This document shows, piece by piece, positions 51,873 to 61,545 of a stretch of DNA of 64,000 bases. A program made the position numbers and the translations under genes. The stretch lies in assembly GCA_017849585.1 (NCBI GenBank), contig JAFIGT010000019.1:62001-126000 (forward strand), in the 5' to 3' direction. Positions within the stretch are counted from its first letter, which is position 1, and every line of letters begins with the position of its first letter. This DNA is from Verrucomicrobium sp. Its GTDB lineage: Bacteria; Verrucomicrobiota; Verrucomicrobiia; Methylacidiphilales; UBA1321. Below the pieces are notes generated by a model that was given only the letters and a program-made list of their open reading frames with translations, was not told the origin of the DNA and did no database searches.

Positions 51873-52490
51873 ATGCAAGATTTCCAGCAAGAGAACGAAG
51901 CCAACATCATCGACAGCCCACCCACCTGGTTGGCCCGCAACAAAGCCCCTGTCATCGCCGGCACTTTACTGGTTCTCGCAATTGCCGTGGGAGCAGCCTC
52001 TTGGCAGGGCCGCCGCATTGCCCGCGAATCACAAGCGACAACCGCCCTTGATGCCGCCACCACGCTGGATGCCAAATTGAGTCTGGCCCGGCAGTATCTC
52101 GGTACTGAAGCTTCCGCTCTGACCCTATTATCTGCTGCCGCCGTCCAGTTCGAAGATAAAAATTACAACGGTGCAGCCGAAACTTACGCGCTGTTTCTAT
52201 CGAATTATCCCCGCCATTTATTGGCCAATTCTGCGCGGTTGGGACAGGCCAATGCTTGGGAAGCTGCCGGAAAAATCGATGAAGCCCTTTCTGGATTTAT
52301 CGCCGTTGGCACGCACAATCCACCGGATAATTACACCCCGGCGGGTCAGATCGAAGCCGCCCGCCTGTATCGGATTAAAAAGAATTATTCGGCTGCACGG
52401 CAGTTGCTGAGTGACTGCGTTCGTGACTATAAGAACACGTTTTACGGACAGCAGGCGGCCGAGGAACTCAAGTCTCTCCCGCAAAGCTAG
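51873..52490 (+). CDS. Membrane-anchored TPR protein (YfgM-like)
   Basis: The 205-residue protein has a short cytoplasmic N-terminus, one transmembrane helix at about 29-45 (APVIAGTLLVLAIAVGAASW) and then helical repeats. TPR-like units are clear: DKNYNGAAETYALFLSNYP, ANAWEAAGKIDEALSGF and KKNYSAARQLLSDCVRDYKN. The topology, with a single anchor and C-terminal TPR units, matches YfgM-type proteins linked to the Sec translocon and stress response. It is 90 bases after parA and is followed by two hairpins that end transcription. Confidence 0.75.
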   Translation: MQDFQQENEANIIDSPPTWLARNKAPVIAGTLLVLAIAVGAASWQGRRIARESQATTALDAATTLDAKLSLARQYLGTEASALTLLSAAAVQFEDKNYNGAAETYALFLSNYPRHLLANSARLGQANAWEAAGKIDEALSGFIAVGTHNPPDNYTPAGQIEAARLYRIKKNYSAARQLLSDCVRDYKNTFYGQQAAEELKSLPQS

Positions 52491-52528
52491 TATCCAGTCA
52501 CCAAATTGGGTTCAAGCATCCGCGAGGT

Positions 52529-52561
52529 ATTTGGGCTTCAGCTATGACGTGAAGCCCAAAT
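52529..52561 (+). terminator. Hairpin terminator after the TPR gene
   Basis: ATTTGGGCTTCA (52529-52540) pairs perfectly over 12 bases with TGAAGCCCAAAT (52550-52561), with a nine-base loop, 38 bases past the TPR stop. A pyrimidine-rich run follows (CATTCTCAATCTCTCCTTTT). Confidence 0.6.
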
Positions 52562-52632
52562 CATTCTCAATCTCTCCTTTTCCAGGCGAGAAAGATCTCT
52601 TCCGCCAACTTCAGTCGCGTTACTGAAAATAC

Positions 52633-52662
52633 AAAGGGCCCGTCCAATTGGACGGGCCCTTT
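52633..52662. terminator. Bidirectional terminator between convergent parA-TPR and pilus-like operon
   Basis: AAAGGGCCCGTCC and GGACGGGCCCTTT form a perfect 13-bp stem with loop AATT. It is symmetric, so it serves both the rightward TPR operon and the leftward secretin operon (ends at 52691). Confidence 0.75.
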
Positions 52663-52690
52663 GCGCTTTGGCAACTTACCTAAAAGTCTT

Positions 52691-55132
52691 TTACTGAGGG
52701 GTTTCAACCCCTGCATTCGCTGCCAGCGGAGTAGTCGAAGCCGGCGGATTGAGCAATTCACCATTGTTCAGGTAAATGCGGCACGTTACAAAGATGAGAA
52801 GATTCTTCTTCTGACTCTGCGTCGCCTTGGATTGGAAGAGACGCCCCACCAAGGGCAGATCCGCAAAGAACGGCACTTTGTCCGTTACCGTCTGTACATC
52901 GTCGCGAATCAAACCGCCGAGCACCACCGTGTAGCCATCACGCACAAACACCTTCGTGTCCACGCGACGGGTGTTAAAGATCGGCTGGTTCACCACGTTA
53001 TTCGAGAGGAGATACTGGCCACCGTCAGCACCCACGAAAATGGGCGATCCGTAATTGACAAAGCCTTCGAAATCCGTCACTTCCGGGAAGAGAGCCAGAT
53101 CGATGGTCTTATTATCCGCGCCTAACTGCGGACGAACCTTCATCTTCACGCCAATATCGCGGCTTTCGAATTCTGTCGGGAAGGTCGGAATGACGACCGG
53201 CGGCGGAATCACCACCACGCCACCCGAGGCGCTGGTTGTAGCAATCGTTGCAGACTCAGCGGGATCGAAAGCGGTGGGATAATAGAACGTACGGGAAATG
53301 TTGATTGTGGCGTCTTCGCCGTTCTTTACGCGAAGTGAAGGTGCGGACAAGAGATCGAAGCTGCGCTTTTGCGACATGGCCGCAATTACGACATTAAAGA
53401 CCTGATTTCCAAGCATGCCCGAAATATTGAATATGTTGGGCTGAGGAGCACCGTTGCCATGCAACAACGAGTCAATACCGCCGACGCTGAACGCCTGCGA
53501 ACCGCGCAAAGCCGTGGAAGCGGCAACCTGACCAGTGGGTGTGCCATCCGCATAGGTAGGAATCGTAGCGTTGCCAAACGTGACAAAATTAGTCGGATTG
53601 AGGTCCAATCCAACGTTCACGGTCAATTCATTCAAGTCAGTCTGGGCAATTTCCACCAGTTTGGTCTGAACATCAATCATGTACGTCGGCGTGGCACCCG
53701 CGTTCACCAATTCCTCGATGAGATCCAATTGTTCCTGCGTGTTGGTGACCGTCAGAACCCCCGAGCCAGGATAGTAAACGGCGCTGCTGTTGGGAGTTTT
53801 GAAATCCACACCCCGATCTTCCAGCAGGGTCTTTACGTCATTGTTTCCCGTTCCGGCATCGGCACTGCGGACGATTTGGGGTTGGCGACCGCTACTACCG
53901 CCCGCACTTTCAGTTGAAGCTACGGAAGGAGCCGGGAAAAAGCTGGGCGGAACATTGAACGAACGGCGCAGCAGCACTTCGGTAGATTCCTTCACCGGCA
54001 CAATAACCACAGCGAATTCTTCCACCTTGTACTTCACATCGGCGAGCTTGGTGATATAGCGCAAGGCGTCTTCCATGGGGATATTGCGCAAATTGAGCGA
54101 AAATGGCTTGGCCGAGCTGAGAGCTTCCGGCTTGACGATAAAGCTAATTCCAAGCTTTGCGGCATCCTTGTCCAATTCTTTACTCTTGGCGGCCAGAGCG
54201 TTGGCAGCGTCTTCAATCGAAGCATCCGTAAAGACGAGATCCTTGATGATCATCGACTTGAGTTTCTGGTCGATGGCGAATTGATTGGACCGCGTGAAGG
54301 GCTTGTCAGTAATCGGCGTAACCTGATTCAGATTCGTTTTCTTGGGCAGGGACGACCATTTTTCCTCCACCTGACGAAGACGTTCCGCACGGGTTGCGTC
54401 ACGGGCCACCGCCGCATACTGCGCCTTTTCATTGGTCAATTTCTGAAGACCTTCCAGCGCCTTCATATTGTACTTGTCGATGCTCAGAATTCTTTTAAAG
54501 CGCGCTTCTGCTTCGGCAAACTGCCCAGTGCGACGAAGTTGTTCGGCTTCGACAAGAAGCTGTTCAACCAACTTCACATTATCCACCAATTGCGGCGTGA
54601 CCGCAGGGTTGCCCAAGACATCTGCCTTGCCCGGTTCCTTTTGGACCTGCTGAATTTCAGCGAGAAGATTTTTCGCCTTTTCATTGGTCGGGTCGTACTT
54701 CACGACTGTCTCCAGCGCTTTGACCGCAGCAGCGGTATCACCCTTCTTTTTGGCCTGCTGATACTGCACCATGCTGATACGCACGACGCCGTCGCGAGCC
54801 CGCTTGATCGCTGCGGCCGCGTTGTCGGAAGCTGAAAGTGTATCCAGCGCAAATTGATATTTGGTCAACGCCGTTGCCGTATCGCCATTTACTTCGGCTT
54901 TTTCCCCGTCTGCAATGGATTGTGTGGCGCGGAACACCAGTTCCTGACGACGAACGATTTCGGCCTGGGTCATTGCCGCTGCCGCAGACGGCTTTTCATC
55001 CGTAGTCGCTGCTGGCAATTCTTGGGCCACGACCATTCCGGAGGTAGTCAGAAACGCCACCAAGCAAAGGCTGGAAAGTGATTGATTGCGACGCCGGGCC
55101 GCCATCGTGATTTTGTTCAAATGGTAAGACAT
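52691..55132 (-). CDS. Secretin-family outer-membrane channel, Amuc_1098 type (copy A)
   Basis: The 813-residue protein has a signal peptide (about 1-37, ending MVVAQ); a GGAGA ribosome site supports start 55132. TPR-like helices span about 60-260, then an N0/STN-type domain (about 300-410), then the secretin core. Key C-terminal motifs are FDLLSAPSLRVKNGEDATI and VPFFADLPLVGRLFQSK, the secretin lip, followed by LLIFVT. Secretins form ring channels for type IV pilus and type II secretion systems. It is the last gene of the operon and is clearly paralogous to the neighbouring copy B: LALFPEVTDFEGFVNYG here versus LELQPEIVDFEGFINYG there. The pair is more than the single gene in Akkermansia. 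Confidence 0.88.
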   Translation of the reverse strand: MSYHLNKITMAARRRNQSLSSLCLVAFLTTSGMVVAQELPAATTDEKPSAAAAMTQAEIVRRQELVFRATQSIADGEKAEVNGDTATALTKYQFALDTLSASDNAAAAIKRARDGVVRISMVQYQQAKKKGDTAAAVKALETVVKYDPTNEKAKNLLAEIQQVQKEPGKADVLGNPAVTPQLVDNVKLVEQLLVEAEQLRRTGQFAEAEARFKRILSIDKYNMKALEGLQKLTNEKAQYAAVARDATRAERLRQVEEKWSSLPKKTNLNQVTPITDKPFTRSNQFAIDQKLKSMIIKDLVFTDASIEDAANALAAKSKELDKDAAKLGISFIVKPEALSSAKPFSLNLRNIPMEDALRYITKLADVKYKVEEFAVVIVPVKESTEVLLRRSFNVPPSFFPAPSVASTESAGGSSGRQPQIVRSADAGTGNNDVKTLLEDRGVDFKTPNSSAVYYPGSGVLTVTNTQEQLDLIEELVNAGATPTYMIDVQTKLVEIAQTDLNELTVNVGLDLNPTNFVTFGNATIPTYADGTPTGQVAASTALRGSQAFSVGGIDSLLHGNGAPQPNIFNISGMLGNQVFNVVIAAMSQKRSFDLLSAPSLRVKNGEDATINISRTFYYPTAFDPAESATIATTSASGGVVVIPPPVVIPTFPTEFESRDIGVKMKVRPQLGADNKTIDLALFPEVTDFEGFVNYGSPIFVGADGGQYLLSNNVVNQPIFNTRRVDTKVFVRDGYTVVLGGLIRDDVQTVTDKVPFFADLPLVGRLFQSKATQSQKKNLLIFVTCRIYLNNGELLNPPASTTPLAANAGVETPQ

Positions 55133-55154
55133 TATTCAGTTCTCCAGTCTTAAG

Positions 55155-57731
55155 CTATTTGGCAGCCGTCTCGGTTTTCGATTCCACTACTGCCAGGTCC
55201 TGATTGTACAGATTTTTGCCGTCGGATTTAACCAACTTGGCGGTAACAAAGATCATCAGATTGCGCTTCACCGATTTCTCGATTTTGCTCTGGAAGGCGC
55301 GCCCTACCAATGGCAGGTCCCCAAAGAATGGCACCTTGTCATTGACTACTTGACGATCCTCGCGAATTAAGCCACCGAGCACGACCGTCTGTCCATCCAG
55401 CACCTGAACTTTCGTGCTGATGTTACGAACGTTAAATACTGGTTGGTTGACAACCGATTCGGTCTGAACGGTGACACCATTGATCGAGGGATCAGCGAGG
55501 GATGTACGCGTAACGATCGCTTGACCGTAGTTGATAAACCCTTCGAAATCGACGATTTCAGGTTGCAGTTCCAGATCGATACGCTGATCGGGATAGGTCG
55601 TGGGTGTTACTTCAAGAGTCACACCGATCGGCTTGACCGTAAACTGGCGCGGAGTTGCTGGTAGCGCCAGCGTGACGGGGAAACCATCCACGGCGAACGG
55701 CGACGAATTCACCGTCGGACGCTCAAATTCGCTCGGATAGCGCAACTCGCGAACAATTTCCACCTTCGCGCGAGTACGATTCTTTGCTGTCACTTTGGGT
55801 GCCGAGAGAAGGTCCACGCCCTTCATGTTATCGATGAGATTGATGACTACGCCCAAAGCTTGGTTGCCAATGACGCCGCCCACGCCAATGGTATTGTAAT
55901 CGGTAGCACTCAGCGTGTTACCCGTTAGATAGTTTCGAGCCGCTCCAGCGCCTTGCGTAACGTTACTCGCCAAAACTGCATCGAGGCTATTCGGCGTCAG
56001 CGCCCCCGACGTACCGGCTGCGGCATTGGATGCATCGCCCAACATCGAAAAGCCTGACGTCTTGGCACTACCGTTGGTGGTAGCAACCGTCGTTAGCCCC
56101 GCCGAAGTCAACTGGCTATTTACCGAGTAGAAATAATTAACCGTCAACGCCTTGAGTTGATCGTCAGTGAATTCCACGAGACGGGTTTCAATTTCCACCT
56201 GTGGGGTTTCAATATCCGCAGCACCAATCAGGGCCGCGATAATGTCAAGCTGGTCGGGCGTATTTTTGACAACCAAGCGACTCGATCCGGCAAGGAACGC
56301 CGCTGTCGCTCCGTCAGGGAATTGAATACCCTTGTCGATGAGCTGCTTCTTAACGTCGATCTTAACCGTGTTCACCTTGGTGGTTTCGGTGCTGCCAGCG
56401 GGTTTCGCCGCCGCCTTCAAACCGCCTTCAAAGAAGCCGCCGGGAACCGCAAAGGTACGGGTTTGTAAAACCGAGGAGACCACATTTGGGGGGAGAAGCA
56501 AAACCGCGCGCTCTTCAACCTTCACCTGCAGATTGGTGATCGAGGAGATGAAGCGGAGCGCTTCGAGCATCGGCACATCCTGCAAATTGATTGTAACAGC
56601 CGGGACCTGAACCGGAGCTGGAGCGGGTGCTTCCTTTTCGCCGGGCTTGGTCGGAGCGGGCGCCGTAGGACTTTCCGTGATCAAGACGAAGTTGATACCG
56701 TCCTTGGTCGGATCGAGTTCGCGGCTCTTGGCCGTCAGAACCTGCACAACAGTCTGGATATCGGCCTGGTTAAAATTGAGAGAAGGAATGCGCATTTCCT
56801 GCAACTTGCGCGTCATGCGGGCAAGATTCGATTCGCCACCTTCGGAGACCTGAGTCTGCGCACCTTTTTTGGCGTAATCCGCGGGAACGTCTTCACTCCA
56901 GAGCTTCGTGACTTGATACATCGCATTCTTGCGCGTCGTTTCACGCTGCTTTTCCGCTGTGCGCATGCGCGTACGATCCAACCGCTCGAGACGGCTACGC
57001 GCGGCTTTATTGAAACGATCCAAAGAGAGGATCTGCATGTAGCGGTTTTCTGCCGCGTCGTATTGACCGGTATCATAGAGGCGGTCGCCTTCAAAAAAGA
57101 GCTTTTGAATCTGGGCAACCTTCTCGCGGAATTCCGGTGTCAGCGCGGGATTATTGACCGTACCAGCAACGTCGCGAGCCGCTTCGTCATAACTTGCCGA
57201 CGCGCTTTTGGCATTCGCCAGTTTCGAGCGATAGTTGCTGTTGGAAGGCTGCAGATTAACCGCTTCTTGATAGCTCTTGATGGCTACATCGTACTTCTTG
57301 CCTTTCATGGCGGCATTGCCCTTTTGAACAAGGACTTCCGCCATGCCAGCCGCAGCTTTTTGATACGCAGGAGCCGTCGCGCCGGTCTGAGGGAGATTAT
57401 CGAGAGCGTATTTGAAACGTTCGGCCGCGGCGTCCAGCTGACCAGCTTGGAGCAGCTTTTCACCATCCGTAATCGCCTGATTGGCGCTAAAGGAAAGCTC
57501 TTGGCGCTTGGTCATTTCGAATTGAGCCGCCTTGGCGGCGGGACTATCATCGGTCACCTCTGTCGTCGTAGTGGTGGTGGTAACCGTAGTGGTCGATGCC
57601 GGGGCATTGGTATCCACTTTCGGAGCCGCGGCCGCTTCGGGCGGCGTGGCTGTTTCTTGGGACGCGGCAATCATCACGAATGATTGCAACAGCAGTCCCA
57701 CGCATAGGGTGAGCAGGGAAAGACGCTTCAT
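55155..57731 (-). CDS. Secretin-family outer-membrane channel, Amuc_1098 type (copy B)
   Basis: The 858-residue protein has a signal peptide (about 1-26, ending ASQ), a Thr-rich linker, TPR-like helices (about 70-270) and a secretin domain ending VPFFGDLPLVGRAFQSKIEKSVKRNLMIFVT. FDLLSAP in copy A corresponds to VDLLSAPKVTAKNRTRAK here. The two copies have the same layout, and only 22 bases separate copy B from copy A. They may form one mixed ring or two different channels. AAGGAA eight bases before the ATG gives a good ribosome site. A 58-base gap separates it from the Amuc_1099-like gene upstream. Confidence 0.88.
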   Translation of the reverse strand: MKRLSLLTLCVGLLLQSFVMIAASQETATPPEAAAAPKVDTNAPASTTTVTTTTTTTEVTDDSPAAKAAQFEMTKRQELSFSANQAITDGEKLLQAGQLDAAAERFKYALDNLPQTGATAPAYQKAAAGMAEVLVQKGNAAMKGKKYDVAIKSYQEAVNLQPSNSNYRSKLANAKSASASYDEAARDVAGTVNNPALTPEFREKVAQIQKLFFEGDRLYDTGQYDAAENRYMQILSLDRFNKAARSRLERLDRTRMRTAEKQRETTRKNAMYQVTKLWSEDVPADYAKKGAQTQVSEGGESNLARMTRKLQEMRIPSLNFNQADIQTVVQVLTAKSRELDPTKDGINFVLITESPTAPAPTKPGEKEAPAPAPVQVPAVTINLQDVPMLEALRFISSITNLQVKVEERAVLLLPPNVVSSVLQTRTFAVPGGFFEGGLKAAAKPAGSTETTKVNTVKIDVKKQLIDKGIQFPDGATAAFLAGSSRLVVKNTPDQLDIIAALIGAADIETPQVEIETRLVEFTDDQLKALTVNYFYSVNSQLTSAGLTTVATTNGSAKTSGFSMLGDASNAAAGTSGALTPNSLDAVLASNVTQGAGAARNYLTGNTLSATDYNTIGVGGVIGNQALGVVINLIDNMKGVDLLSAPKVTAKNRTRAKVEIVRELRYPSEFERPTVNSSPFAVDGFPVTLALPATPRQFTVKPIGVTLEVTPTTYPDQRIDLELQPEIVDFEGFINYGQAIVTRTSLADPSINGVTVQTESVVNQPVFNVRNISTKVQVLDGQTVVLGGLIREDRQVVNDKVPFFGDLPLVGRAFQSKIEKSVKRNLMIFVTAKLVKSDGKNLYNQDLAVVESKTETAAK

Positions 57732-57789
57732 GCTTAGGTTCCTTTTATTGAAATATTAGTAAAAAGTCAAATAGCTTAGTGTATTAACG

Positions 57790-58797
57790 TTACTTAGTCT
57801 CTTTTCGGTCCGCCGATGAAGGAACCTCGGATAGATCCTGGCTCGTTACTTTCGGCACATCTTTTTCTTGTTTCGTCGCCACGTTACGTAGCCGGGCTCC
57901 GTTAGCATCCGCTCGCAAAAGCAGGTATTTGATACCGGGCTCTTCAGGAATTTCGAATTCCTTACCCCGTTGAACCACGATTTCCCGATCGGTCTTACCG
58001 GGCAACATCATAACGAAACGAGCAGTGGATTCGGGTGAATCGATGGTTTTGTTCAAAACCAAATCAATCGAAAAACCGATATCGGGCTTTTCAATCGTCA
58101 GCGTCGATTCATCGACGTCTTCTTCGATCTTGGTCTTATCATTGACGCGCTTGAAGGCATTCTGCTTGAACTTTGTGACCACATAGCCCTCGAGCTGGTC
58201 ACCAATCTTGACGAGGCGGGAAGGCCGCACCTTCACATCGAGTAGATTGATCTGGAAAACCTTCACGCCGTCGAGGTCGTTATACGACTGGAACTTGAGC
58301 CGGAAGGGAATGAGATCAAATGCCTTGAGGCGCAGTTGATCAAAGAATGGAGGATGGCTGGCGGGATCGCGGGGATCGGTCTTCGTCGCATATTCGGCCT
58401 TGTTGCTGAAGCCGTCCCGATCAGGGTCGTCGAGACCTACCGTTGCGCTCTTGATATTCAGATTATTCTCGATGAGCCACTGCAGCGGAATCGTATCAAT
58501 GACCGTGCCCGTATCGGCAGGAATAATCTTTTCGTCCTTGCGATCATAGAGATAGGAGTCCGAAATGAAGAGTAGGCTATCATGGGAGCCCCACGTCGCA
58601 GGCTTGGTCCAACCTAGCGTGAAGTTTTCCAGGATTTTTTCGTCAACCTTGTTCACTTTGGAACCTGAGCGGATTTCCGTATTTCCGGAACTGCCGATAT
58701 CGGCTTTGGCCGGAAAGAAGAGCGCCAATGCCACCGCTCCTGCGGCTAAAAGCAGCAGGCTGACGGCCAAAACAATTTTTTCCCACGACTTGTCCAC
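57790..58797 (-). CDS. Amuc_1099-family pilus-like system protein
   Basis: The best start is GTG at 58797 (VDKSWEKIVLAVSLLLLAAG), two bases past the stop of the Amuc_1100-like gene and preceded by AGAGGT; a longer reading from 58872 would overlap that gene. The protein has 335 residues, one N-terminal membrane helix and a periplasmic body. An EF-hand-like acidic loop, DDPDRDGFSNKAE, suggests calcium binding. The position and layout match Amuc_1099 of Akkermansia. The function is unknown; by position it belongs to the pilus assembly line. Confidence 0.8.
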   Translation of the reverse strand: MDKSWEKIVLAVSLLLLAAGAVALALFFPAKADIGSSGNTEIRSGSKVNKVDEKILENFTLGWTKPATWGSHDSLLFISDSYLYDRKDEKIIPADTGTVIDTIPLQWLIENNLNIKSATVGLDDPDRDGFSNKAEYATKTDPRDPASHPPFFDQLRLKAFDLIPFRLKFQSYNDLDGVKVFQINLLDVKVRPSRLVKIGDQLEGYVVTKFKQNAFKRVNDKTKIEEDVDESTLTIEKPDIGFSIDLVLNKTIDSPESTARFVMMLPGKTDREIVVQRGKEFEIPEEPGIKYLLLRADANGARLRNVATKQEKDVPKVTSQDLSEVPSSADRKETK

Positions 58798-58799
58798 AG

Positions 58800-59750
58800 T
58801 TACCTCTTCGCTCCTTGGGCGGGTTTGGCGGTAGCCGCTGCCGCAGCCTCGGCCCCTTGGGTTCCCAACCATTCGATCATATCTACACGCATGAGAACGG
58901 TGAGCTGTTCTCCACCGAAGATGAAGTCACGGCCCGCTTTTTCATTGGAGCCTTTGCCGAGATCGCCCACTTTGGGGGATTCGATTTTGGAGTTGGTTAC
59001 TTGAATTGATCGTACGACAAAGAGAACCGGCGTTTTAAGCAGGGAATTCAGGTACGCGCGCAAGCCGGTGGTCGTGCCGACAAATTCCACCTCAAAGGGA
59101 TAAATCCGATACAGCTTGCCTGAACCAAGCTGACTCGATCCGCGCAGCGCTTCATTCCCCTCGCCGCCGCCCGAGTTTTGGGAGCCAGAGGCGTCTTCGT
59201 CAAAGGTCCGGCGAATGGAACGCAGGGCGACAACAGATCCGCCATCGCCAGATTCGAACAGCTTGGTGGCTAACTGCTCAACGCCGTAGAGTTGTTTGCC
59301 GAGGGTCAACGTAGCTTGTTCACTGGGATTTGTTTTCTGATAGCGCGAAAACCCGAAATAATAGTCCGCAGGTAGTGCCACGCGACGAGCCTTGGCCAGA
59401 GCCGTCAAGCGTTGCACGGTCTGGTCGAGATCGCTGTTTTTCCAGGTGACGGCGTTTTGCGCCTGAATCTGCCCCAGTTTGTTCTCCGGCGATTTCAGAA
59501 TCTGTTCTTCAATCGGTTTGATCGCGGCTTGCAGGGACTTGATATTGCCCTCGAGCGTTTTGATATTGGCTTCGCTCGGGAGGTAGCGTTGCTTGACTAG
59601 CTTTTGCAGTTCGCCGTTGGCGTTGGCGAGGTCAGCTTTGGCCGTTTCAACCAAGCCGCTGGTGTAGACATAGCCACCAATGCCCGCTCCGGTCACCACC
59701 ACAAAGGCGGCGATCATGCCGATTTCGAATTTGGAAAGTTTGAAGGCCAT
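58800..59750 (-). CDS. Amuc_1100-like pilus-associated protein
   Basis: The 316-residue protein has one N-terminal membrane helix (about 11-32) and a periplasmic part with a coiled coil (about 35-95, KADLANANGELQKLVKQ). It is nearly the same length as Amuc_1100 (317 in Akkermansia), the immune-active outer-membrane protein. The region YYFGFSRYQKTNPSEQATLTLG recalls Amuc_1100 (LGFQVYSTQAPSVQAASTLG) and the following LYGVEQLATKLFESG aligns with its helix LKAINSLVNKLAECG. The rest is divergent. PilO-like folds are known for this family. It is placed between the PilM-like gene (12-base gap) and the Amuc_1099-like gene (2-base gap). Confidence 0.82.
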   Translation of the reverse strand: MAFKLSKFEIGMIAAFVVVTGAGIGGYVYTSGLVETAKADLANANGELQKLVKQRYLPSEANIKTLEGNIKSLQAAIKPIEEQILKSPENKLGQIQAQNAVTWKNSDLDQTVQRLTALAKARRVALPADYYFGFSRYQKTNPSEQATLTLGKQLYGVEQLATKLFESGDGGSVVALRSIRRTFDEDASGSQNSGGGEGNEALRGSSQLGSGKLYRIYPFEVEFVGTTTGLRAYLNSLLKTPVLFVVRSIQVTNSKIESPKVGDLGKGSNEKAGRDFIFGGEQLTVLMRVDMIEWLGTQGAEAAAAATAKPAQGAKR

Positions 59751-59762
59751 CGGGGTATGGGG

Positions 59763-61514
59763 TTACGGCGTGAGATCGATAGGTTTCTTCAGTTTCAGAC
59801 TCAACTGGAAATCCAGCGCGAGGTGATCGTTATCCGGCAACGCCGTCGTGATGATCACCTCACTGATGCGGGCGGGATTGATATCAAAATACGATGACTT
59901 GGAAAGATTCGTCACAAACTTATTGATGACTTCTGGATTCAATCGTTGCGTCTGGGCGTGAGCATGGAAAAGGCCGCGCACCATCAATTGATTGACCTGA
60001 GGTCCGGCGGGTGCCTGCCCCGGCTTCGCGCCGGGCTGAGGTTGCGCTGACTTGGCAGCTTCGGCTGAGTCGAGCGAGTTGCCGTTCCATGTCGGCTTGA
60101 GCGAGGTGACCCATACACCTTCCGGAATCGCCTGATTCAAGTCATCCAAAATACCGAGCCAAGCGTTGCGCTGGGCTTGCAGCTTGTTCGCCGCGTCAAA
60201 TTCCACTTGCAGTTTGTCCGCATCGGACGCCTGCTTCCGAATTTTGCCTTCGAAATTTTTGAGGCGGGTGATGTTTTCGTGCACCTCTTGGGCAATGGAG
60301 TTGGCCATCGCCTGTTGCTGCCAATTCCACAAGGCCACCAGCACGAAAAGCGCAGCCCAAGCCGCCAAGGCACCGATCAAATACGGTTGAGTACGTTGGC
60401 GCGCTTGCACCGACTTGAGAGCGGGCGGGATGAGACTGATTTCCACCGGGCAGGAGCCGGTCTCGCGCAGAGCCAGCCCCACAAGCTCACCCATGAAGCA
60501 GCTTTGGTTGCCGAGTTGTTCGCGATCAATCCCAGGAGCGAGATTGACGTTGCGCAGAGGATTAAGGAATTCGACCGGCAGGTTGAGCTTTTCCCCGATG
60601 AAGACATCGATATAGGGAATCTGACTGCTGCCGCCCGTAAGCACCACGCGCTTCGGGGCCGAGCCGCCTTGATGGGTACGGTAGAAACTGATGGAGCGGT
60701 TGATTTCGTTGTGCAGACGCGTCATCGTACTGCGAATCAGCTTGGAGATGCGCGCCGCGTCGCGGTCATCCGGATCGGCATAGGCACCACCGAGACTGAC
60801 AAACCCCTTCCCCTTCTTGAGCGTTTCCGCCGCGATGAAGGGCTCCTGCATTTCATTGCAGATGTTCTGCGAGATAAGATTGCCCGCGATCGGAATGCCG
60901 CGCGTGTAAAGATTGTTGCCCTCGATGAAGAGAAGATTGGTCGTGCGAGCGCCAAGATCGATAACGAGCGTGCATTGATCGCTGGTCTCGTAGTTGTAAC
61001 GATAGGCGTTGTAAAGAGCGAGGGGCGCGATATCGATCAGATTGGTATTCAATCCCGCCGCTTCCGCGGAGCGATGCTCTCCTTCTAACAGATCGGCCTT
61101 CATCGCAACGATAATCGCCTCGTTCTCGGCACTGCCACCGCGACCGGGCATCATCTGATAATCCCAAACCACTTCATTGATCGGGAACGGCACATTCTGC
61201 TGCGCCTCAAAACCAATCATCTGCTCCACCTGTATCGCATCGACAGGCGGCAGCTTCACAAAACGCATGAAAACGGATTGCCCCGAGACAGCGAGGACAG
61301 TATTACCCGGCTTGATGCCCGTGCGCTTCAGGATATCGGAGACCGTCTGGATAATGAAGGGAGAGCGATCTTCTTCCTTGTTCGGGTCAAGCCCCAACTC
61401 CTGCACGCCGTAACGATTCAGCGTCAGCACCCCGTTTGAGGTGATGAGGAATTCCCCCACCTTGACGGTGCAGGTCCCGACATCCAACGAAATCACACGA
61501 GCAGATCCGGCCAT
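59763..61514 (-). CDS. pilM: PilM-like actin-fold ATPase fused to a PilN-like membrane segment (Amuc_1101 type)
   Basis: The 583-residue protein has an actin-like N-terminal domain (about 1-370) with PilM motifs: VISLDVGTCTVKVGE, VIDLGARTTNLLF and VVLTGGSSQIPYIDVFIGEKL. A single membrane helix follows (about 387-407, YLIGALAAWAALFVLVALW), then a coiled coil and a periplasmic PilN-like part (AWLGILDDLNQAIPEGVWVTSLKPTWNG). In classic type IV pili PilM and PilN are separate and together link the inner-membrane platform to the secretin. Fusion fixes their ratio. It is followed after 12 bases by the Amuc_1100-like gene, the PilO equivalent. Confidence 0.88.
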   Translation of the reverse strand: MAGSARVISLDVGTCTVKVGEFLITSNGVLTLNRYGVQELGLDPNKEEDRSPFIIQTVSDILKRTGIKPGNTVLAVSGQSVFMRFVKLPPVDAIQVEQMIGFEAQQNVPFPINEVVWDYQMMPGRGGSAENEAIIVAMKADLLEGEHRSAEAAGLNTNLIDIAPLALYNAYRYNYETSDQCTLVIDLGARTTNLLFIEGNNLYTRGIPIAGNLISQNICNEMQEPFIAAETLKKGKGFVSLGGAYADPDDRDAARISKLIRSTMTRLHNEINRSISFYRTHQGGSAPKRVVLTGGSSQIPYIDVFIGEKLNLPVEFLNPLRNVNLAPGIDREQLGNQSCFMGELVGLALRETGSCPVEISLIPPALKSVQARQRTQPYLIGALAAWAALFVLVALWNWQQQAMANSIAQEVHENITRLKNFEGKIRKQASDADKLQVEFDAANKLQAQRNAWLGILDDLNQAIPEGVWVTSLKPTWNGNSLDSAEAAKSAQPQPGAKPGQAPAGPQVNQLMVRGLFHAHAQTQRLNPEVINKFVTNLSKSSYFDINPARISEVIITTALPDNDHLALDFQLSLKLKKPIDLTP

Positions 61515-61545
61515 GGTTGAGTCTCTGTTTTCAGCTTTGCTTGCG

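Noticed and set aside
58798-58872. 25-residue N-terminal extension of the Amuc_1099-like protein
   Set aside because: It overlaps the end of the Amuc_1100-like gene; GTG 58797 has an AGAGGT ribosome site and a clean signal anchor.
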